A DNA stretch of 64,000 nucleotides from Arenibacter aquaticus (GTDB taxonomy: Bacteria; Bacteroidota; Bacteroidia; Flavobacteriales; Flavobacteriaceae), in assembly GCF_003957295.1 (NCBI RefSeq), contig NZ_RQPJ01000001.1, positions 1-64,000 on the forward strand, in the 5' to 3' direction. Made by a program: the position numbers and the translations under genes. Positions 34,745 through 45,250 of this stretch are shown here, one piece after another. Below the pieces are notes generated by a model that was given only the letters and a program-made list of their open reading frames with translations, made no database searches and had not been told where the DNA came from. The first letter of the stretch is position 1. Each line of letters starts with the position of its first letter.

Positions 34745-36463
34745 TTACAAAAATACCCCTACCAACAAAGCGGTGATTACCAAAAGGATAATGGCCAAGA
34801 TCCTATAATTCCTGTACCAAGGACTCTCTCTAAGTTCTTCGGTTTCCTGTGCAAACAATTTTTTCCTGTAGGTATACTCCGCTACCTTTTGTTGATCCGG
34901 AGGGCTACTGCCCAAACTTACCAGAACATGAACAAGGATACTTATTACAAATAACAGGTTGGCCTTGGCCAGGAAGTGAATCCCATTTAAGTAGGGAACA
35001 ATATCATAGGTCATGGACAATATCATAAATATGGCAAAGGCGCCACCTGCCAATAGGCTTACAAAAGCCCCGGTACCGTTGGCCCTTTTCCAGAACAGCC
35101 CCAACAAAAAGACCGATACAACAGGTGGACTGGTAAAGGCTATGACCAATTGTAGATAACCCCAGAGCGAATCGCTTACCCTTTCTATAAACGGCACCCA
35201 TGCCGACGCCAGTACTACTAGGACCAAAGTGGAAATCTGCCCTGCCCGTACCAATTGCCGACTTGTCATTTGGGGTCTTATCTGTTTTATAAAATCCATG
35301 GTAATCAGCGTGGAGGCCGAATTAAAAGTTGCGGACACCGAGGACATCATGGCCGCCATAAGACCAGCCACTACCAATCCCAAAATACCAGTTGGCAATA
35401 AATTGAACAGTAATACCGGGTAAGTAAGGTTGGGACAATCTGCCAAACGGGCACATATACTTCCATTTGGGAGCAGGTAGTTAAGTGTTGAGATATCCAA
35501 GGTATTGTACAGCAACATGGCCAATACCCCTGGTACGATCATAATAAAGATTACCGGAAGTTTTAATAGTCCGGCAAAAAGCGCTCCCCACCTACCATGG
35601 TCCAGATTCTTGGCACCCAAAACCCTTTGTACCATAAATTGATTGTTGGCCCAAAAATAAAACCCCAATAACGGAACCCCCGTTAGCAGGCCCCACCAGG
35701 GCATAAATTCGTCATTATTGGGCCGCAAAAGACTAAATACCTCTTGGGAATTGCCGGGAATATACTTCCCCTCCAGTGCCCTATCTCCAAAACTCACCTC
35801 CCCAGAGGCCAACATGGAATCCAAACCTTTCATCATGGCATTCCATCCGCCCCCTAATTCGGTAAAGGCAAAATAGGTTAGCAGACAGGAACCTATAACG
35901 AGTAAAATTGCCTGGATCACCTCGGTCTGAATAACCGAATTTAACCCTCCCGGAATAGTATAGGCCGCAGCGGCCACTGCCAGCATAATGATAATCATTG
36001 TTGAGCTAATATCAGGGAACAATAATTTAAGTACTATACTCCCAACGTACAGCGCAGCGGCCGTATCTACCATTACGTTGCCTATGATAGTGATAAAGGA
36101 AAAATAATAGCGGGAACGCCTGTCATAGCGCCTTTCTATAAATTCCGGCATGGTGTACACCCCGGAACGCAGATAAAATGGCAAGAAAAAAATGGCAAAG
36201 AAAATTAACACCACTACTGCGAACCATTCATAGTTATATACATTGATATTGGTCTGAAAGGCATCCGAAGCCAAACCAACCAAAGTGGAGCTAGAGATGT
36301 TTGCCGAAAAAAGAGCTATGCCAACTATTGGCCATGTCATGGTCCTCCCGCCCAAAAAGTAATCCTCTGATGAATCTCTTTTAGACTTTGATATGCCATA
36401 CCATATAATTCCGAAGAGATAGACCAGGATTACCAGAATATCCAAGGTGCCCAAGGTGTTCAT
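34745..36463 (-). CDS. Sodium:solute symporter, SSS (SGLT-like) family
   Basis: The 572-residue inner-membrane protein has about 14 hydrophobic helices with family motifs: SEDYFLGGRTMTWPIVGIALFSANISS near the N-terminus, RRYDRRSRYYFSFI, AAAYTIPGGLNSVIQTEV and LVVAGLMAAMMSSVSATFNSASTLITMDF. Members couple sodium uptake to sugar, myo-inositol, amino-acid or sialic-acid import. Substrate is not readable here, although the SGLT-like sequence favours a sugar or polyol. No catabolic gene is adjacent and it appears monocistronic. Confidence 0.93.
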   Translation of the reverse strand: MNTLGTLDILVILVYLFGIIWYGISKSKRDSSEDYFLGGRTMTWPIVGIALFSANISSSTLVGLASDAFQTNINVYNYEWFAVVVLIFFAIFFLPFYLRSGVYTMPEFIERRYDRRSRYYFSFITIIGNVMVDTAAALYVGSIVLKLLFPDISSTMIIIMLAVAAAAYTIPGGLNSVIQTEVIQAILLVIGSCLLTYFAFTELGGGWNAMMKGLDSMLASGEVSFGDRALEGKYIPGNSQEVFSLLRPNNDEFMPWWGLLTGVPLLGFYFWANNQFMVQRVLGAKNLDHGRWGALFAGLLKLPVIFIMIVPGVLAMLLYNTLDISTLNYLLPNGSICARLADCPNLTYPVLLFNLLPTGILGLVVAGLMAAMMSSVSATFNSASTLITMDFIKQIRPQMTSRQLVRAGQISTLVLVVLASAWVPFIERVSDSLWGYLQLVIAFTSPPVVSVFLLGLFWKRANGTGAFVSLLAGGAFAIFMILSMTYDIVPYLNGIHFLAKANLLFVISILVHVLVSLGSSPPDQQKVAEYTYRKKLFAQETEELRESPWYRNYRILAIILLVITALLVGVFL

Positions 36464-36680
36464 AAAAAAATATTAAACAGTATATGTTACACTACGATCG
36501 GGGGAAACTATCAGGGTTAAAAAATTAATTCCAATACAACAACTAATGTAAGATTTTTAATCGTTGGTCATTAAACTTAAAAAGAAAAAATGCCCTATTG
36601 GAGTAAAAAACAACACCAACTTAACACCGGCCAATAGGAGCAAATAATTAAAACGTATTTCGCTACAATGCTTGGGACCT

Positions 36681-37601
36681 CTATTTTAGGAATTCAATAT
36701 TTCTTTTTAGACCGGAAAACTTGGTTCGTTTTACTGCGGACTTCTGGAAGACTTTTTTAAAAACATCCTCGGTAATTTCTTCCCAGTCCTTCTTGGTCAT
36801 GGACAAAAGTTCTGGATGGGGATTAAAAAGGGGTTCATTATGTGGCTTGGAAAAACGATTCCATGGGCACACATCTTGGCAAACGTCACAACCAAACATC
36901 CAGTCGTCCATTTTGCCTTGGAATTCCGAGGGAATTTCATTTTTTAATTCGATGGTAAGGTAGGAGATACATTTACTGCCATCCACAACGTAGGGTTCTA
37001 CTATGGCCTGGGTGGGGCAGGCATCCAAACAGGCCGTACAGGTTCCGCAATGGTCCGTTACCGGATGGTCATACTCCAGTTCCAAATCCACGATCAATTC
37101 GGCTATAAAATAAAATGACCCCTGTTTTTGGGTCAATAAATTACTGTGCTTCCCTATCCACCCTAGTCCGCTTTTGGCTGCCCAAGCCTTGTCCAACACC
37201 GGAGCCGAATCTACAAAGGCCCGTCCGTTGACCTCTCCAATTTCTTGGGTTATAAACTGCTGAAGTAACTTTAACTTTGATTTTATGACATGATGATAAT
37301 CATGCCCATAGGCGTATTTAGAGAGTTTGTAACTTTCTGTCTCTTGTTGTTGTTCGGGATAATAATTGAGTAGGACGGAAATAACGGATTTTGCATCATC
37401 TACCAACAATCTGGGATCCAAACGCTTGTCAAAATAGTTTGCCATATATCCCATTTCCCCATTCATGTTCTTATTGAGCCATTTTTCCAAACGGGGCGCC
37501 TCTTCCTCCAAAAAATTAGCTTGGGAGATGCCACATGACAAAAAACCTAGGCGTTTTGCTTCTGCCTTAATAAGTTGGGTATGTTCCGCTACTCGCTTCA
37601 A
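36681..37601 (-). CDS. queG: Epoxyqueuosine reductase QueG
   Basis: The 306-residue cobalamin-dependent enzyme carries out the last step of queuosine biosynthesis, reducing epoxyqueuosine in tRNA. The two 4Fe-4S clusters are visible in [16 protein letters not shown] and [14 protein letters not shown], preceded by the DUF1730 domain (about 60-150). The C-terminus is shorter than in E. coli QueG, which carries an additional HEAT-repeat region. It starts 6 bases after the cytochrome P450 stop, so the two are co-transcribed. Confidence 0.94.
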   Translation of the reverse strand: MKRVAEHTQLIKAEAKRLGFLSCGISQANFLEEEAPRLEKWLNKNMNGEMGYMANYFDKRLDPRLLVDDAKSVISVLLNYYPEQQQETESYKLSKYAYGHDYHHVIKSKLKLLQQFITQEIGEVNGRAFVDSAPVLDKAWAAKSGLGWIGKHSNLLTQKQGSFYFIAELIVDLELEYDHPVTDHCGTCTACLDACPTQAIVEPYVVDGSKCISYLTIELKNEIPSEFQGKMDDWMFGCDVCQDVCPWNRFSKPHNEPLFNPHPELLSMTKKDWEEITEDVFKKVFQKSAVKRTKFSGLKRNIEFLK

Positions 37602-37607
37602 AATATA

Positions 37608-38939
37608 TTATCGTTCTTTAAATTGTAAAGGTACACACTTTGGCTTAAGGGAAATTAGCGGATTTACCTCTATTGTTTTTAACGAGGTGTATATTTTGTA
37701 TTTCCTAACAATTTCTGCCAGCGCGATAATCATTTCATACATAGCAAAATTATTGCCAACGCACATACGGGGGCCAGCGCCAAAAGGATAATAGTACTCG
37801 GCGTAATCCTTTCTGTCCAAAGTACTAAAACGGTCGGGAAGAAATTCTGCCGGTCTTTCCCAAAAATTAGGGTGCCTGTGCAATTCATACATAGACATCA
37901 ATACCATGGTTCCCTTGGGAAGCGACAGCTCATGAAAGGTATCATCTTGGGTAGCAATCCTATCTATTACATAAACCGGCGGGTACAACCTCATTGATTC
38001 TTCCAAGCATTGCCTAACCAAATGCAGCTTCATAAGTTTTTGCATTAGATCAGCTCCTGACTGCTCCAGATCCACCCCAACAACCTCTTCATATAACTGC
38101 TCCTGAATTTCCGGATGTTGCGCAAGTAAGAGCAAGGTAAAACTAAGGGCATTGGCGGTTGTTTCATGGCCAGCAGTAAACAGAATCAACAATTCATCTA
38201 TAAGTTGCCTGTCGGGCATTGAGGACCCATCTTCATAGCGCGCTTCCAGAAGCATATTCAAAAGATCACCCCCTTTACCACCAGAGCCCCTTCTTTCCTC
38301 TATTATCTGCAATAGCAATCCCCTAGCCTTAGCCGCCATGTTCAAATGCCTATCAATACTCCCATTGAGTTGGTACCACCACCTTAAATATGGCTGCCTC
38401 ATCTCTTTGATCAACATCTGCTGGTTAGCTTCCGTGATCTGTTGTAATTCTTCCATTCCCGCTCCTATATTGGAGCTACTAAAGAGAGACTTTGCTACCA
38501 CTTGAAAAGCAAGATCCCCCAAAAGCGAAAAAAAATCTTTTTCCTTATTGGGTTCAATACGTGCCAATTCGGTTAAAATAGTCCTGCGCACCACCTCCAT
38601 TAAAGTTTGGAGTTCCTTCTTGTGAAAAGCCGGCTGCACCATTCTCCTGTGCTTACGCCAGTGCTCCCCATTGGAGGTCAATAGCCCATGACCTATATAT
38701 TTTGCCAAGTCTACCGTCTGCAAGGGTGACTTCTGATATATTCTATGTTGCTTTTGTAAAATGTGCTTAATTAAGCTTGGATTCCGGGTAAAAAGTATTG
38801 TCTCCTTGGTAGACAGTTCTACCTTAAAGAAATCGCCATGCAACTCAAAATTTTCATGGTGAAAGGGCAGCGGGTTTTTAAGAATTCTCCTGGCATTCCT
38901 GAGCACCTGAAACCTAGACACCAATTTTAAATTGTTCAT
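37608..38939 (-). CDS. Cytochrome P450
   Basis: The 443-residue haem-thiolate monooxygenase has the I-helix motif AGHETTANALS (oxygen activation), ExxR in LEESMRLYPP, and the haem-binding loop PFGAGPRMCVGNNFAMYE with axial Cys393. No membrane anchor or fused reductase is seen, so it would need separate ferredoxin partners. The sequence resembles class-II-like bacterial P450s with long-chain substrates, but the substrate is unknown. It lies upstream of queG in an apparent two-gene operon, with no obvious functional link. Confidence 0.94.
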   Translation of the reverse strand: MNNLKLVSRFQVLRNARRILKNPLPFHHENFELHGDFFKVELSTKETILFTRNPSLIKHILQKQHRIYQKSPLQTVDLAKYIGHGLLTSNGEHWRKHRRMVQPAFHKKELQTLMEVVRRTILTELARIEPNKEKDFFSLLGDLAFQVVAKSLFSSSNIGAGMEELQQITEANQQMLIKEMRQPYLRWWYQLNGSIDRHLNMAAKARGLLLQIIEERRGSGGKGGDLLNMLLEARYEDGSSMPDRQLIDELLILFTAGHETTANALSFTLLLLAQHPEIQEQLYEEVVGVDLEQSGADLMQKLMKLHLVRQCLEESMRLYPPVYVIDRIATQDDTFHELSLPKGTMVLMSMYELHRHPNFWERPAEFLPDRFSTLDRKDYAEYYYPFGAGPRMCVGNNFAMYEMIIALAEIVRKYKIYTSLKTIEVNPLISLKPKCVPLQFKER

Positions 38940-38994
38940 GCTTATGAAGTCAATACTGTTCGGGAAACACTCTAGCTGCTAGAGGGATGGGCAG

Positions 38995-40017
38995 TTAAAA
39001 AAGCCCCCCTTGTATGTTCCCTTTTATTCTTCCCAGGTGTTTATAGGCCAATTCCGTAACCTCCCGGCCCCTAGGGGTTCTCATTATAAACCCTTGTTGT
39101 ATTAAAAAGGGCTCATACACTTCCTCTATGGTCTCGGCGCTTTCGGATACGGCGGTAGCCAAAGTAGTAATCCCTACGGGACCACCTTTAAACTTATCTA
39201 TAATGGTCGTCAAAATCTTATTATCCATTTCGTCCAGTCCATGGGCATCCACATTCAATGCCTTTAGGCCAAACCTAGAAATTTCCAAATCAATATTCCC
39301 ATTCCCCTTTATCTGGGCAAAATCCCGAACACGTCTTAACAGGGCGTTACAGATCCTAGGGGTTCCCCTACTCCTACCGGCTATTTCAATGGCCGCTTCC
39401 TGGGAGATGGGCGTCTTCAGGATTTCTGCACTTCGTTCCACAATGGTAGATAGCAACTCGGTAGAATAATATTGCAACCTGCTCTGTATCCCAAATCGCG
39501 CCCGCATTGGGGCCGTTAGCAGACCGGAACGGGTGGTAGCCCCAATTAAAGTAAAGGGATTAAGGTTTATTTGTACAGATCGGGCATTGGGACCCGATTC
39601 TATCATAATATCTATTTTATAGTCTTCCATTGCGGAGTAGAGGTACTCCTCCACTATAGGGCTAAGCCTATGGATCTCATCAATAAATAGTACGTCCCGC
39701 TCATCCAAATTGGTCAGGAGCCCCGCTAAATCACCGGGTTTATCCAATACGGGACCTGAAGTCATTTTAATACCCACCCCCAATTCATTGGCCAATATAT
39801 GCGCCAAGGTAGTCTTCCCTAGTCCGGGAGGCCCGTGGAAAAGCGTATGGTCCAAGGCCTCACCCCTTAAATTGGCCGCCTGTACAAATATCTTTAGGTT
39901 TTCCAGCACTTGTTCCTGCCCTGTAAAATCATCAAAAGAAATGGGCCGTAAAGCCCTTTCTATTTCAAATTCTTCATTGGAAAAATTACTCGCCGTGGGA
40001 TCTAGGTTCTCGTTCAT
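38995..40017 (-). CDS. ruvB: Holliday junction helicase RuvB
   Basis: The AAA+ motor of branch migration. Walker [15 protein letters not shown], Walker [11 protein letters not shown], sensor [19 protein letters not shown] and the C-terminal winged helix ([22 protein letters not shown]) are intact. I use the ATG at 40017 (340 residues, [29 protein letters not shown] opening); an upstream ATG at 40065 would add an unusual Cys/Trp-rich leader. It stands apart from ruvA by about 7 kb. Confidence 0.96.
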   Translation of the reverse strand: MNENLDPTASNFSNEEFEIERALRPISFDDFTGQEQVLENLKIFVQAANLRGEALDHTLFHGPPGLGKTTLAHILANELGVGIKMTSGPVLDKPGDLAGLLTNLDERDVLFIDEIHRLSPIVEEYLYSAMEDYKIDIMIESGPNARSVQINLNPFTLIGATTRSGLLTAPMRARFGIQSRLQYYSTELLSTIVERSAEILKTPISQEAAIEIAGRSRGTPRICNALLRRVRDFAQIKGNGNIDLEISRFGLKALNVDAHGLDEMDNKILTTIIDKFKGGPVGITTLATAVSESAETIEEVYEPFLIQQGFIMRTPRGREVTELAYKHLGRIKGNIQGGLF

Positions 40018-40145
40018 ACACCAACAAAGATAATGCAAATTAGCGTAGTTTTTCCATGAAAACACAGATTAGAAACCCATGGGTCCTCACCAATTAAATA
40101 CCTTGATATACCAAAACTTATAGTTAAAAAATGTAAATTCATTTC

Positions 40146-42410
40146 ATGATACAGACCAATTACCCTCCCAGCATATTACAGTACCTACCCTTCTTTTTCG
40201 TGATTTGGTCAGACGACCTGCTGTCTACCTCCGAAATTGCTGTGGTAAAAAGAACCATAGAAGAAGACCAAAACCTAAAGGAAATGGAACGAGAAACACT
40301 GCATAGCTGGCTCAACAGGGAAAAGCCCCCAAAGGCCAACGTAATCAAATCCTGGCAACGCAGCATTTCCAACTCAGGCATAAAATTGATTGAAAGTGAC
40401 GCACATCCCTTGACCTCGTTTAGTAGAAAATTGATTTCAGCTTATGATGCCAACGCAAGCTTCAATGACGGCTTGACCGCCATAGAAACCAATTTGGGAA
40501 TACAACCCAATCATTACCACCATCTGTTTGAGGTGGAAGTGGTTAGCAAAAAGACATCTGATTATTACCAGGCACAGGAAATAGACAGCATACTAAAAGG
40601 CAGGTATTCCAAGGAAATAGATGGCTTTAGAAATTTTTTGGACGACCCTATTTATGAGTGGAGCATCATTCACGACAAGGAAAAATTTAGACAAAAGGTG
40701 CTTTCACAACTAAAGCATTTGTCCCAACATGGGTATGGCGCCATTGCCTATCCCGAAGCCTATGGAGGTAAAAACGCCATGCCACTGTATGCCCATATTT
40801 TTGAGAACCTTCTCTACGCAGACGGAAGCCTTACCGTAAAGTTTGGGGTGCAATTTGGGCTTTTTGGCGGCAGTATACAAAAACTGGGCAGCCAGAAACA
40901 CCATGATCGCTATTTAAAAGACATTGGCGAGGGCCACCTTTTGGGTTGCTTTGCCATGACCGAAACAGGGCACGGTTCCAACGTAAGAGGCATTAACACC
41001 ACGGCAACTTACAATTTGGAAGAGGACAGTATAACCATACACACCCCAGGAAAAGATGACAACAAGGAATATATAGGCAATGCCCTTCACGGTACCATGG
41101 CCACCGTATTCGCCCAGCTTATAGTAAAAGGCAAAAACCATGGGGTACATGCCATTTTGGTCCCCATCCGGGACCATGAAAATAAACTGATGCCCGGTGT
41201 CCGCATAGAGGATAACGGTTACAAATTAGGTCTTAACGGTGTGGATAATGGTAAAATATGGTTCAACCAAGTGGTAGTACCTAGGGAAAATCTATTGAAC
41301 AAATACGGTGATATACTAGCCGATGGCACCTATAATTCTGATATTAAAAACCCCAATAAGCGTTTTTTTACCATGTTGGGCACTTTGGTGGGCGGTAGAA
41401 TCTGTGTCGCCAAAGGAGCATTGAGCGGAGCCAATATGGCCCTTAGCATTGCTGTAAAATACGCGCTGCAAAGAAGGCAGTTCAATGACAATCTAAAATC
41501 CCAGGAAGATTTGATAATGGACTATCCTTCCCATCAACTTAGACTAACCCCTCCCATAGCCAAATCCTATGTTTATAAGGCCACTTTAGACAATTTAATG
41601 AAGGCTTACAGCGATTCTGGCATAACAGACAAGAGAAAGATTGAAACCCAGGCAGCAGCCTTAAAAGCCATCATAACATGGTTCGCCAATGACACCATAC
41701 AAGAATGTAGGGAAGCTTGTGGAGGCAAAGGCTACCTACAAGAAAATAGGATTGCCGACCTAAAGGCGGATGTGGATATCTTTACCACTTTTGAAGGCGA
41801 CAATACCGTACTCCTGCAATTGGCAGCCAAGGGTATACTATCAGATTTCAATTCAGAATTCAACAGCTCTGGTTTTTCTGCGGTACTAAAACACCTGAGC
41901 TCCCAGATACGGGACAAACTGGTTACCATTAACCCCATATACGCCAACAAAGTAGATAAGGAGCACCTGTACAACCCAAAATTTCACCAACACGCCTTTG
42001 ATTATAGGACCAGAAGACTTACCTATTCGGTGGCCATGCGAATCAGGAGTTACATAAAAAAAGGTATCCCTACCTACCAAGCCTTTCTAAAGGTACAGAC
42101 CCATCTACTGGTCTTGGGAAAAGCCTATAGTTGTGAATTGGCATATAAAACCTTTTACGAGTACACCCTTGGTATAGAAGATGTAAAGTACAGGGAGCTT
42201 TTTCAAAAACTGGGCTGTCTATTTGCCCTAGATGAAATAAAACAGGACGCTTCTTGGTATTTGGAACAAGGATATATAGGCGGAACAAAATTCAAAGCCA
42301 TACGGCAGCGAGTAGAACGCCTTTGTACGGAATTAAGGCCCCACCTTAAAAGTCTGGTAGAGGGATATGGGATTCCGGAACATTGCTTAACGGCCCCTAT
42401 AAGTGATTAA
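40146..42410 (+). CDS. Acyl-CoA oxidase/dehydrogenase-like flavoprotein
   Basis: The 754-residue protein has the acyl-CoA dehydrogenase fold with an oxidase-type, longer architecture: a helical N-terminal region (about 1-150), FAMTETGHGSNVRGINTTATY in the middle beta domain, the RRQF FAD-contact motif (ALQRRQFND), EACGGKGYL in the C-terminal helical domain and a further C-terminal domain (about 580-754), as in peroxisomal ACOX. It should catalyse the first beta-oxidation step on fatty acyl-CoA, passing electrons either to oxygen or to an electron-transfer flavoprotein; sequence alone does not decide. The last four bases overlap the convergent DUF2807 gene. Confidence 0.88.
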   Translation: MIQTNYPPSILQYLPFFFVIWSDDLLSTSEIAVVKRTIEEDQNLKEMERETLHSWLNREKPPKANVIKSWQRSISNSGIKLIESDAHPLTSFSRKLISAYDANASFNDGLTAIETNLGIQPNHYHHLFEVEVVSKKTSDYYQAQEIDSILKGRYSKEIDGFRNFLDDPIYEWSIIHDKEKFRQKVLSQLKHLSQHGYGAIAYPEAYGGKNAMPLYAHIFENLLYADGSLTVKFGVQFGLFGGSIQKLGSQKHHDRYLKDIGEGHLLGCFAMTETGHGSNVRGINTTATYNLEEDSITIHTPGKDDNKEYIGNALHGTMATVFAQLIVKGKNHGVHAILVPIRDHENKLMPGVRIEDNGYKLGLNGVDNGKIWFNQVVVPRENLLNKYGDILADGTYNSDIKNPNKRFFTMLGTLVGGRICVAKGALSGANMALSIAVKYALQRRQFNDNLKSQEDLIMDYPSHQLRLTPPIAKSYVYKATLDNLMKAYSDSGITDKRKIETQAAALKAIITWFANDTIQECREACGGKGYLQENRIADLKADVDIFTTFEGDNTVLLQLAAKGILSDFNSEFNSSGFSAVLKHLSSQIRDKLVTINPIYANKVDKEHLYNPKFHQHAFDYRTRRLTYSVAMRIRSYIKKGIPTYQAFLKVQTHLLVLGKAYSCELAYKTFYEYTLGIEDVKYRELFQKLGCLFALDEIKQDASWYLEQGYIGGTKFKAIRQRVERLCTELRPHLKSLVEGYGIPEHCLTAPISD

Positions 42411-43231
42411 TTTTTTCTTTTATAAAGTTCCGAAGTATCCAAAAATTGGAGAAGGCTAATTTTGCCATCCCCATACATATAGGTCTTGGCCGAACCTTCG
42501 GAATTAAGCTGTAGTTCATTGGTACACCAAACTTCCACCGAGGCATTACCCTCTAGCGATGCCTCCACTAAATTGGCTTCCAATCGTTTTGCCTTTAGGT
42601 CTGCATTATCAAATAAATTAATGCCCAAGTTTTCTGTAATCCCTTCCAAATCGGCATCCGAATTCTGCGTCATTACCACTTCTGCGGTTTTGATTACCCC
42701 GTACAATCCCAATTTGGCCTTACCCATTAAACTTATATTTAAGGAATCACTGTCTATCTTAAAATCACCCCTACTATTACCTTCCATAGCAATGTACATC
42801 ACCTCTGTATTAACGTCCATATCAACTTCTGCCGAACCAAAGGTACTAACTTGCAACATATCGGTTACAAAGCCATCCTTAGCAACCAATTTGCCTTCAT
42901 AAACACTCACTTCATTCAACCGATTAAAGTTGACAGTTATATCCAATTTCTTTTTACCAGTAACCTTATAGTATGAACCAATGATCAAGATTTCATCCTC
43001 TACTTTAAAATTTAGTATATCTATTAAATTATCATCAGCCTCTATGGTATAACCCTCTACAGAGGAAGACTGAAGTGTAATCTCAAGATCATCATTCAAT
43101 TGTATAGCATTAAATGGAGGGAGGGTCTCCTTTACCTCCACCACATTCCTGTTTCCTTTGATTTTAGGTTTACGTTGGGAATAACCTATACAACAAACCG
43201 CCAGTAGAAAAAATAATAGACTATGTTTCAC
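42407..43231 (-). CDS. Head-GIN-domain (DUF2807) secreted protein
   Basis: The 274-residue protein has a signal peptide or lipoprotein-like N-terminus (MKHSLLFFLLAVCCIGYSQ, with cysteines at 13-14) and a right-handed beta-helix-like repeat domain (about 35-255) typical of DUF2807: PFNAIQLNDDLEITLQ, VEASLEGNASVEVW, and regular G-x-A/S-x turns. The function of the family is unknown; a cell-envelope location is likely. It stands between the convergent acyl-CoA oxidase gene and the cox operon. Confidence 0.85.
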   Translation of the reverse strand: MKHSLLFFLLAVCCIGYSQRKPKIKGNRNVVEVKETLPPFNAIQLNDDLEITLQSSSVEGYTIEADDNLIDILNFKVEDEILIIGSYYKVTGKKKLDITVNFNRLNEVSVYEGKLVAKDGFVTDMLQVSTFGSAEVDMDVNTEVMYIAMEGNSRGDFKIDSDSLNISLMGKAKLGLYGVIKTAEVVMTQNSDADLEGITENLGINLFDNADLKAKRLEANLVEASLEGNASVEVWCTNELQLNSEGSAKTYMYGDGKISLLQFLDTSELYKRKN

Positions 43232-43334
43232 CTGTATCGCTTTAAATGAAAAAAGAATTATTAAGCATGTAACACACTACCCCCATATTCCAACACCTTG
43301 TAAAAAGCATGCTTTATGTAAATGGAAGGTACAA

Positions 43335-43363
43335 AAAAAGTCCATCTTAGCGATGGACTTTTT
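43335..43363 (-). terminator. Terminator of the act-cox operon
   Basis: Perfect 12-bp stem AAAAAGTCCATC / GATGGACTTTTT with a 5-base loop, 22 bases past the coxA stop; on the minus strand it ends in T-runs. Confidence 0.9.
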
Positions 43364-43384
43364 AATATTGTTAAATTCTAATGT

Positions 43385-45205
43385 CTAATGCTGTAATTCC
43401 TCTTCCCCATCCTTCAAGGGAACTGTTTGGGCTACAAAGTCCTGCCCAGGAATAATATATTCACCATTCTCATCCGTTTTACTATAATCATAAGCCCAAC
43501 GGTGTACTTCAGGGATAGCACCAGGCCAGTTACCATGGATGTGCTCTACAGGAGTAGTCCACTCCAAACTTGTTGCATTCCAAGGATTCTGCTCTGCTTT
43601 CTTACCATAGAACATACTTCTTATAAAGTTAAAGGCAAATATCAATTGAGTAAAGGCCGCAACAATAGCGAACATTGTCATTAATACTTGTATATCCGTT
43701 AGGTCATCAAACATTGGGAAAGCGGTATTCTCGTAATATCTACGTGGTACCCCGGCCATTCCCACAAAATGCATAGGGAAGAAAACACCGTAGGAACATA
43801 CTGCAGTAATCCAAAAATGAACGTAACCCAGATTCTTATTCATCATTCTACCGAACATCTTAGGGAACCAATGGTAGATACCTGCAAACATTCCGTAAAG
43901 AGCAGATATACCCATTACCAAATGGAAGTGTGCTACAACAAAATAGGTATCGTGCACATTAATATCCAAGGTACTATCCCCCAAAATAATTCCGGTTAAA
44001 CCACCAGATATGAAGGTAGAAACCATACCTATGGAAAATAACATTCCAGGGTTAAGCTGTAGGTTACCTTTCCAAAGAGTGGTAATCCAGTTAAATGCCT
44101 TTACCGCTGAAGGTATTGCAATCAATAAGGTAGTAAAGGTAAATACAGATCCAAGGAATGGGTTCATTCCAGAAATAAACATATGGTGTCCCCAAACAAT
44201 GGTAGATAAAAAGGCAATAGCCAATATAGAAGCGATCATCGCCCTATACCCAAAAATAGGCTTACGTGCATTTACTGCCATAATCTCGGATACCATACCC
44301 ATTGCAGGTAGGATTACAATATATACTTCCGGGTGACCTAAAAACCAAAATAAGTGTTCGTACAATACCGGAGATCCACCTTGAAAGTGCAGTACTTCTC
44401 CTTGGATAAAAATATCCGACAGGAAGAATGAAGTACCAAAACTTCTATCCATTATCAACAACAATGCTGCTGATAAAAGCACTGGGAAAGAGATAACACC
44501 AATAACAGCCGTTACAAAAAGTGCCCATATAGTCAAAGGCAATCTAGTCATGGACATCCCTTTTGTACGAAGGTTCAATACGGTAACAATATAATTCAGG
44601 GATCCCAACAATGACTGCGCTATAAACAAGGCCATAGAAACCAACCAAAGGGTCATACCCATACCCGATCCCGGTTGTGCCATAGGAAGGGCACTAAGCG
44701 GTGGGTATACCGTCCAACCTGCAGCTGCCGGTCCTGATTCCACAAAAAGGGAAATAAGCATAATAACACAGGAAAGGAAGAATATCCAGTAGGATACCAT
44801 ATTTAAGAATCCGGAAGCCATGTCCCTGGCCCCGATCTGAAGTGGAATCAATAAGTTACTAAAGGTACCACTTAACCCAGCCGTAAGTACAAAGAATACC
44901 ATTATGGTACCATGAATGGTAACCAAAGCTAAGTACACATCAGCGTCCATCACCCCTCCTGGGGCCCATTTACCCAAGATAGCCTCAAAAACTGGAAAGG
45001 ACTCTCCTGGCCACGCCAATTGCATCCTAAACAATATTGACATCATAATACCAATGGCCCCCATTATTAAACCAGTAATGAGATACTGCTTGGAGATCAT
45101 CTTATGATCCTGACTAAAAATATACTTGGTCACAAAGGTCTCCTTGTGATGATGTCCGTGGTCATCTGAATGGTCTTCTACGTGTGCGTGAGCTGTTACA
45201 GACAT
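43385..45205 (-). CDS. coxA: Cytochrome c oxidase subunit I (aa3 type)
   Basis: The 606-residue catalytic subunit has 12 or more membrane helices. It carries HPEVY (proton-gate Glu and the cross-linked His-Tyr region), WGHHMFISGMNP (CuB histidines), VVAHFHLVMG (haem ligands) and the K-channel lysine in IPSAVKAFNW. The segment LLIPLQIGARDMASGFLNMVSYW departs from the usual GAPDMAFPRxNN around the D-channel entrance. The N-terminus is histidine-rich (His6, 8, 12, 16, 18, 19, 20) and would face the cytoplasm. It is the last gene of the act operon, 45 bases after coxB. Confidence 0.97.
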   Translation of the reverse strand: MSVTAHAHVEDHSDDHGHHHKETFVTKYIFSQDHKMISKQYLITGLIMGAIGIMMSILFRMQLAWPGESFPVFEAILGKWAPGGVMDADVYLALVTIHGTIMVFFVLTAGLSGTFSNLLIPLQIGARDMASGFLNMVSYWIFFLSCVIMLISLFVESGPAAAGWTVYPPLSALPMAQPGSGMGMTLWLVSMALFIAQSLLGSLNYIVTVLNLRTKGMSMTRLPLTIWALFVTAVIGVISFPVLLSAALLLIMDRSFGTSFFLSDIFIQGEVLHFQGGSPVLYEHLFWFLGHPEVYIVILPAMGMVSEIMAVNARKPIFGYRAMIASILAIAFLSTIVWGHHMFISGMNPFLGSVFTFTTLLIAIPSAVKAFNWITTLWKGNLQLNPGMLFSIGMVSTFISGGLTGIILGDSTLDINVHDTYFVVAHFHLVMGISALYGMFAGIYHWFPKMFGRMMNKNLGYVHFWITAVCSYGVFFPMHFVGMAGVPRRYYENTAFPMFDDLTDIQVLMTMFAIVAAFTQLIFAFNFIRSMFYGKKAEQNPWNATSLEWTTPVEHIHGNWPGAIPEVHRWAYDYSKTDENGEYIIPGQDFVAQTVPLKDGEEELQH

Positions 45206-45250
45206 AGTTGTATTTTTATAAATTTTTTAATTATTATTTTAAAGAATAAA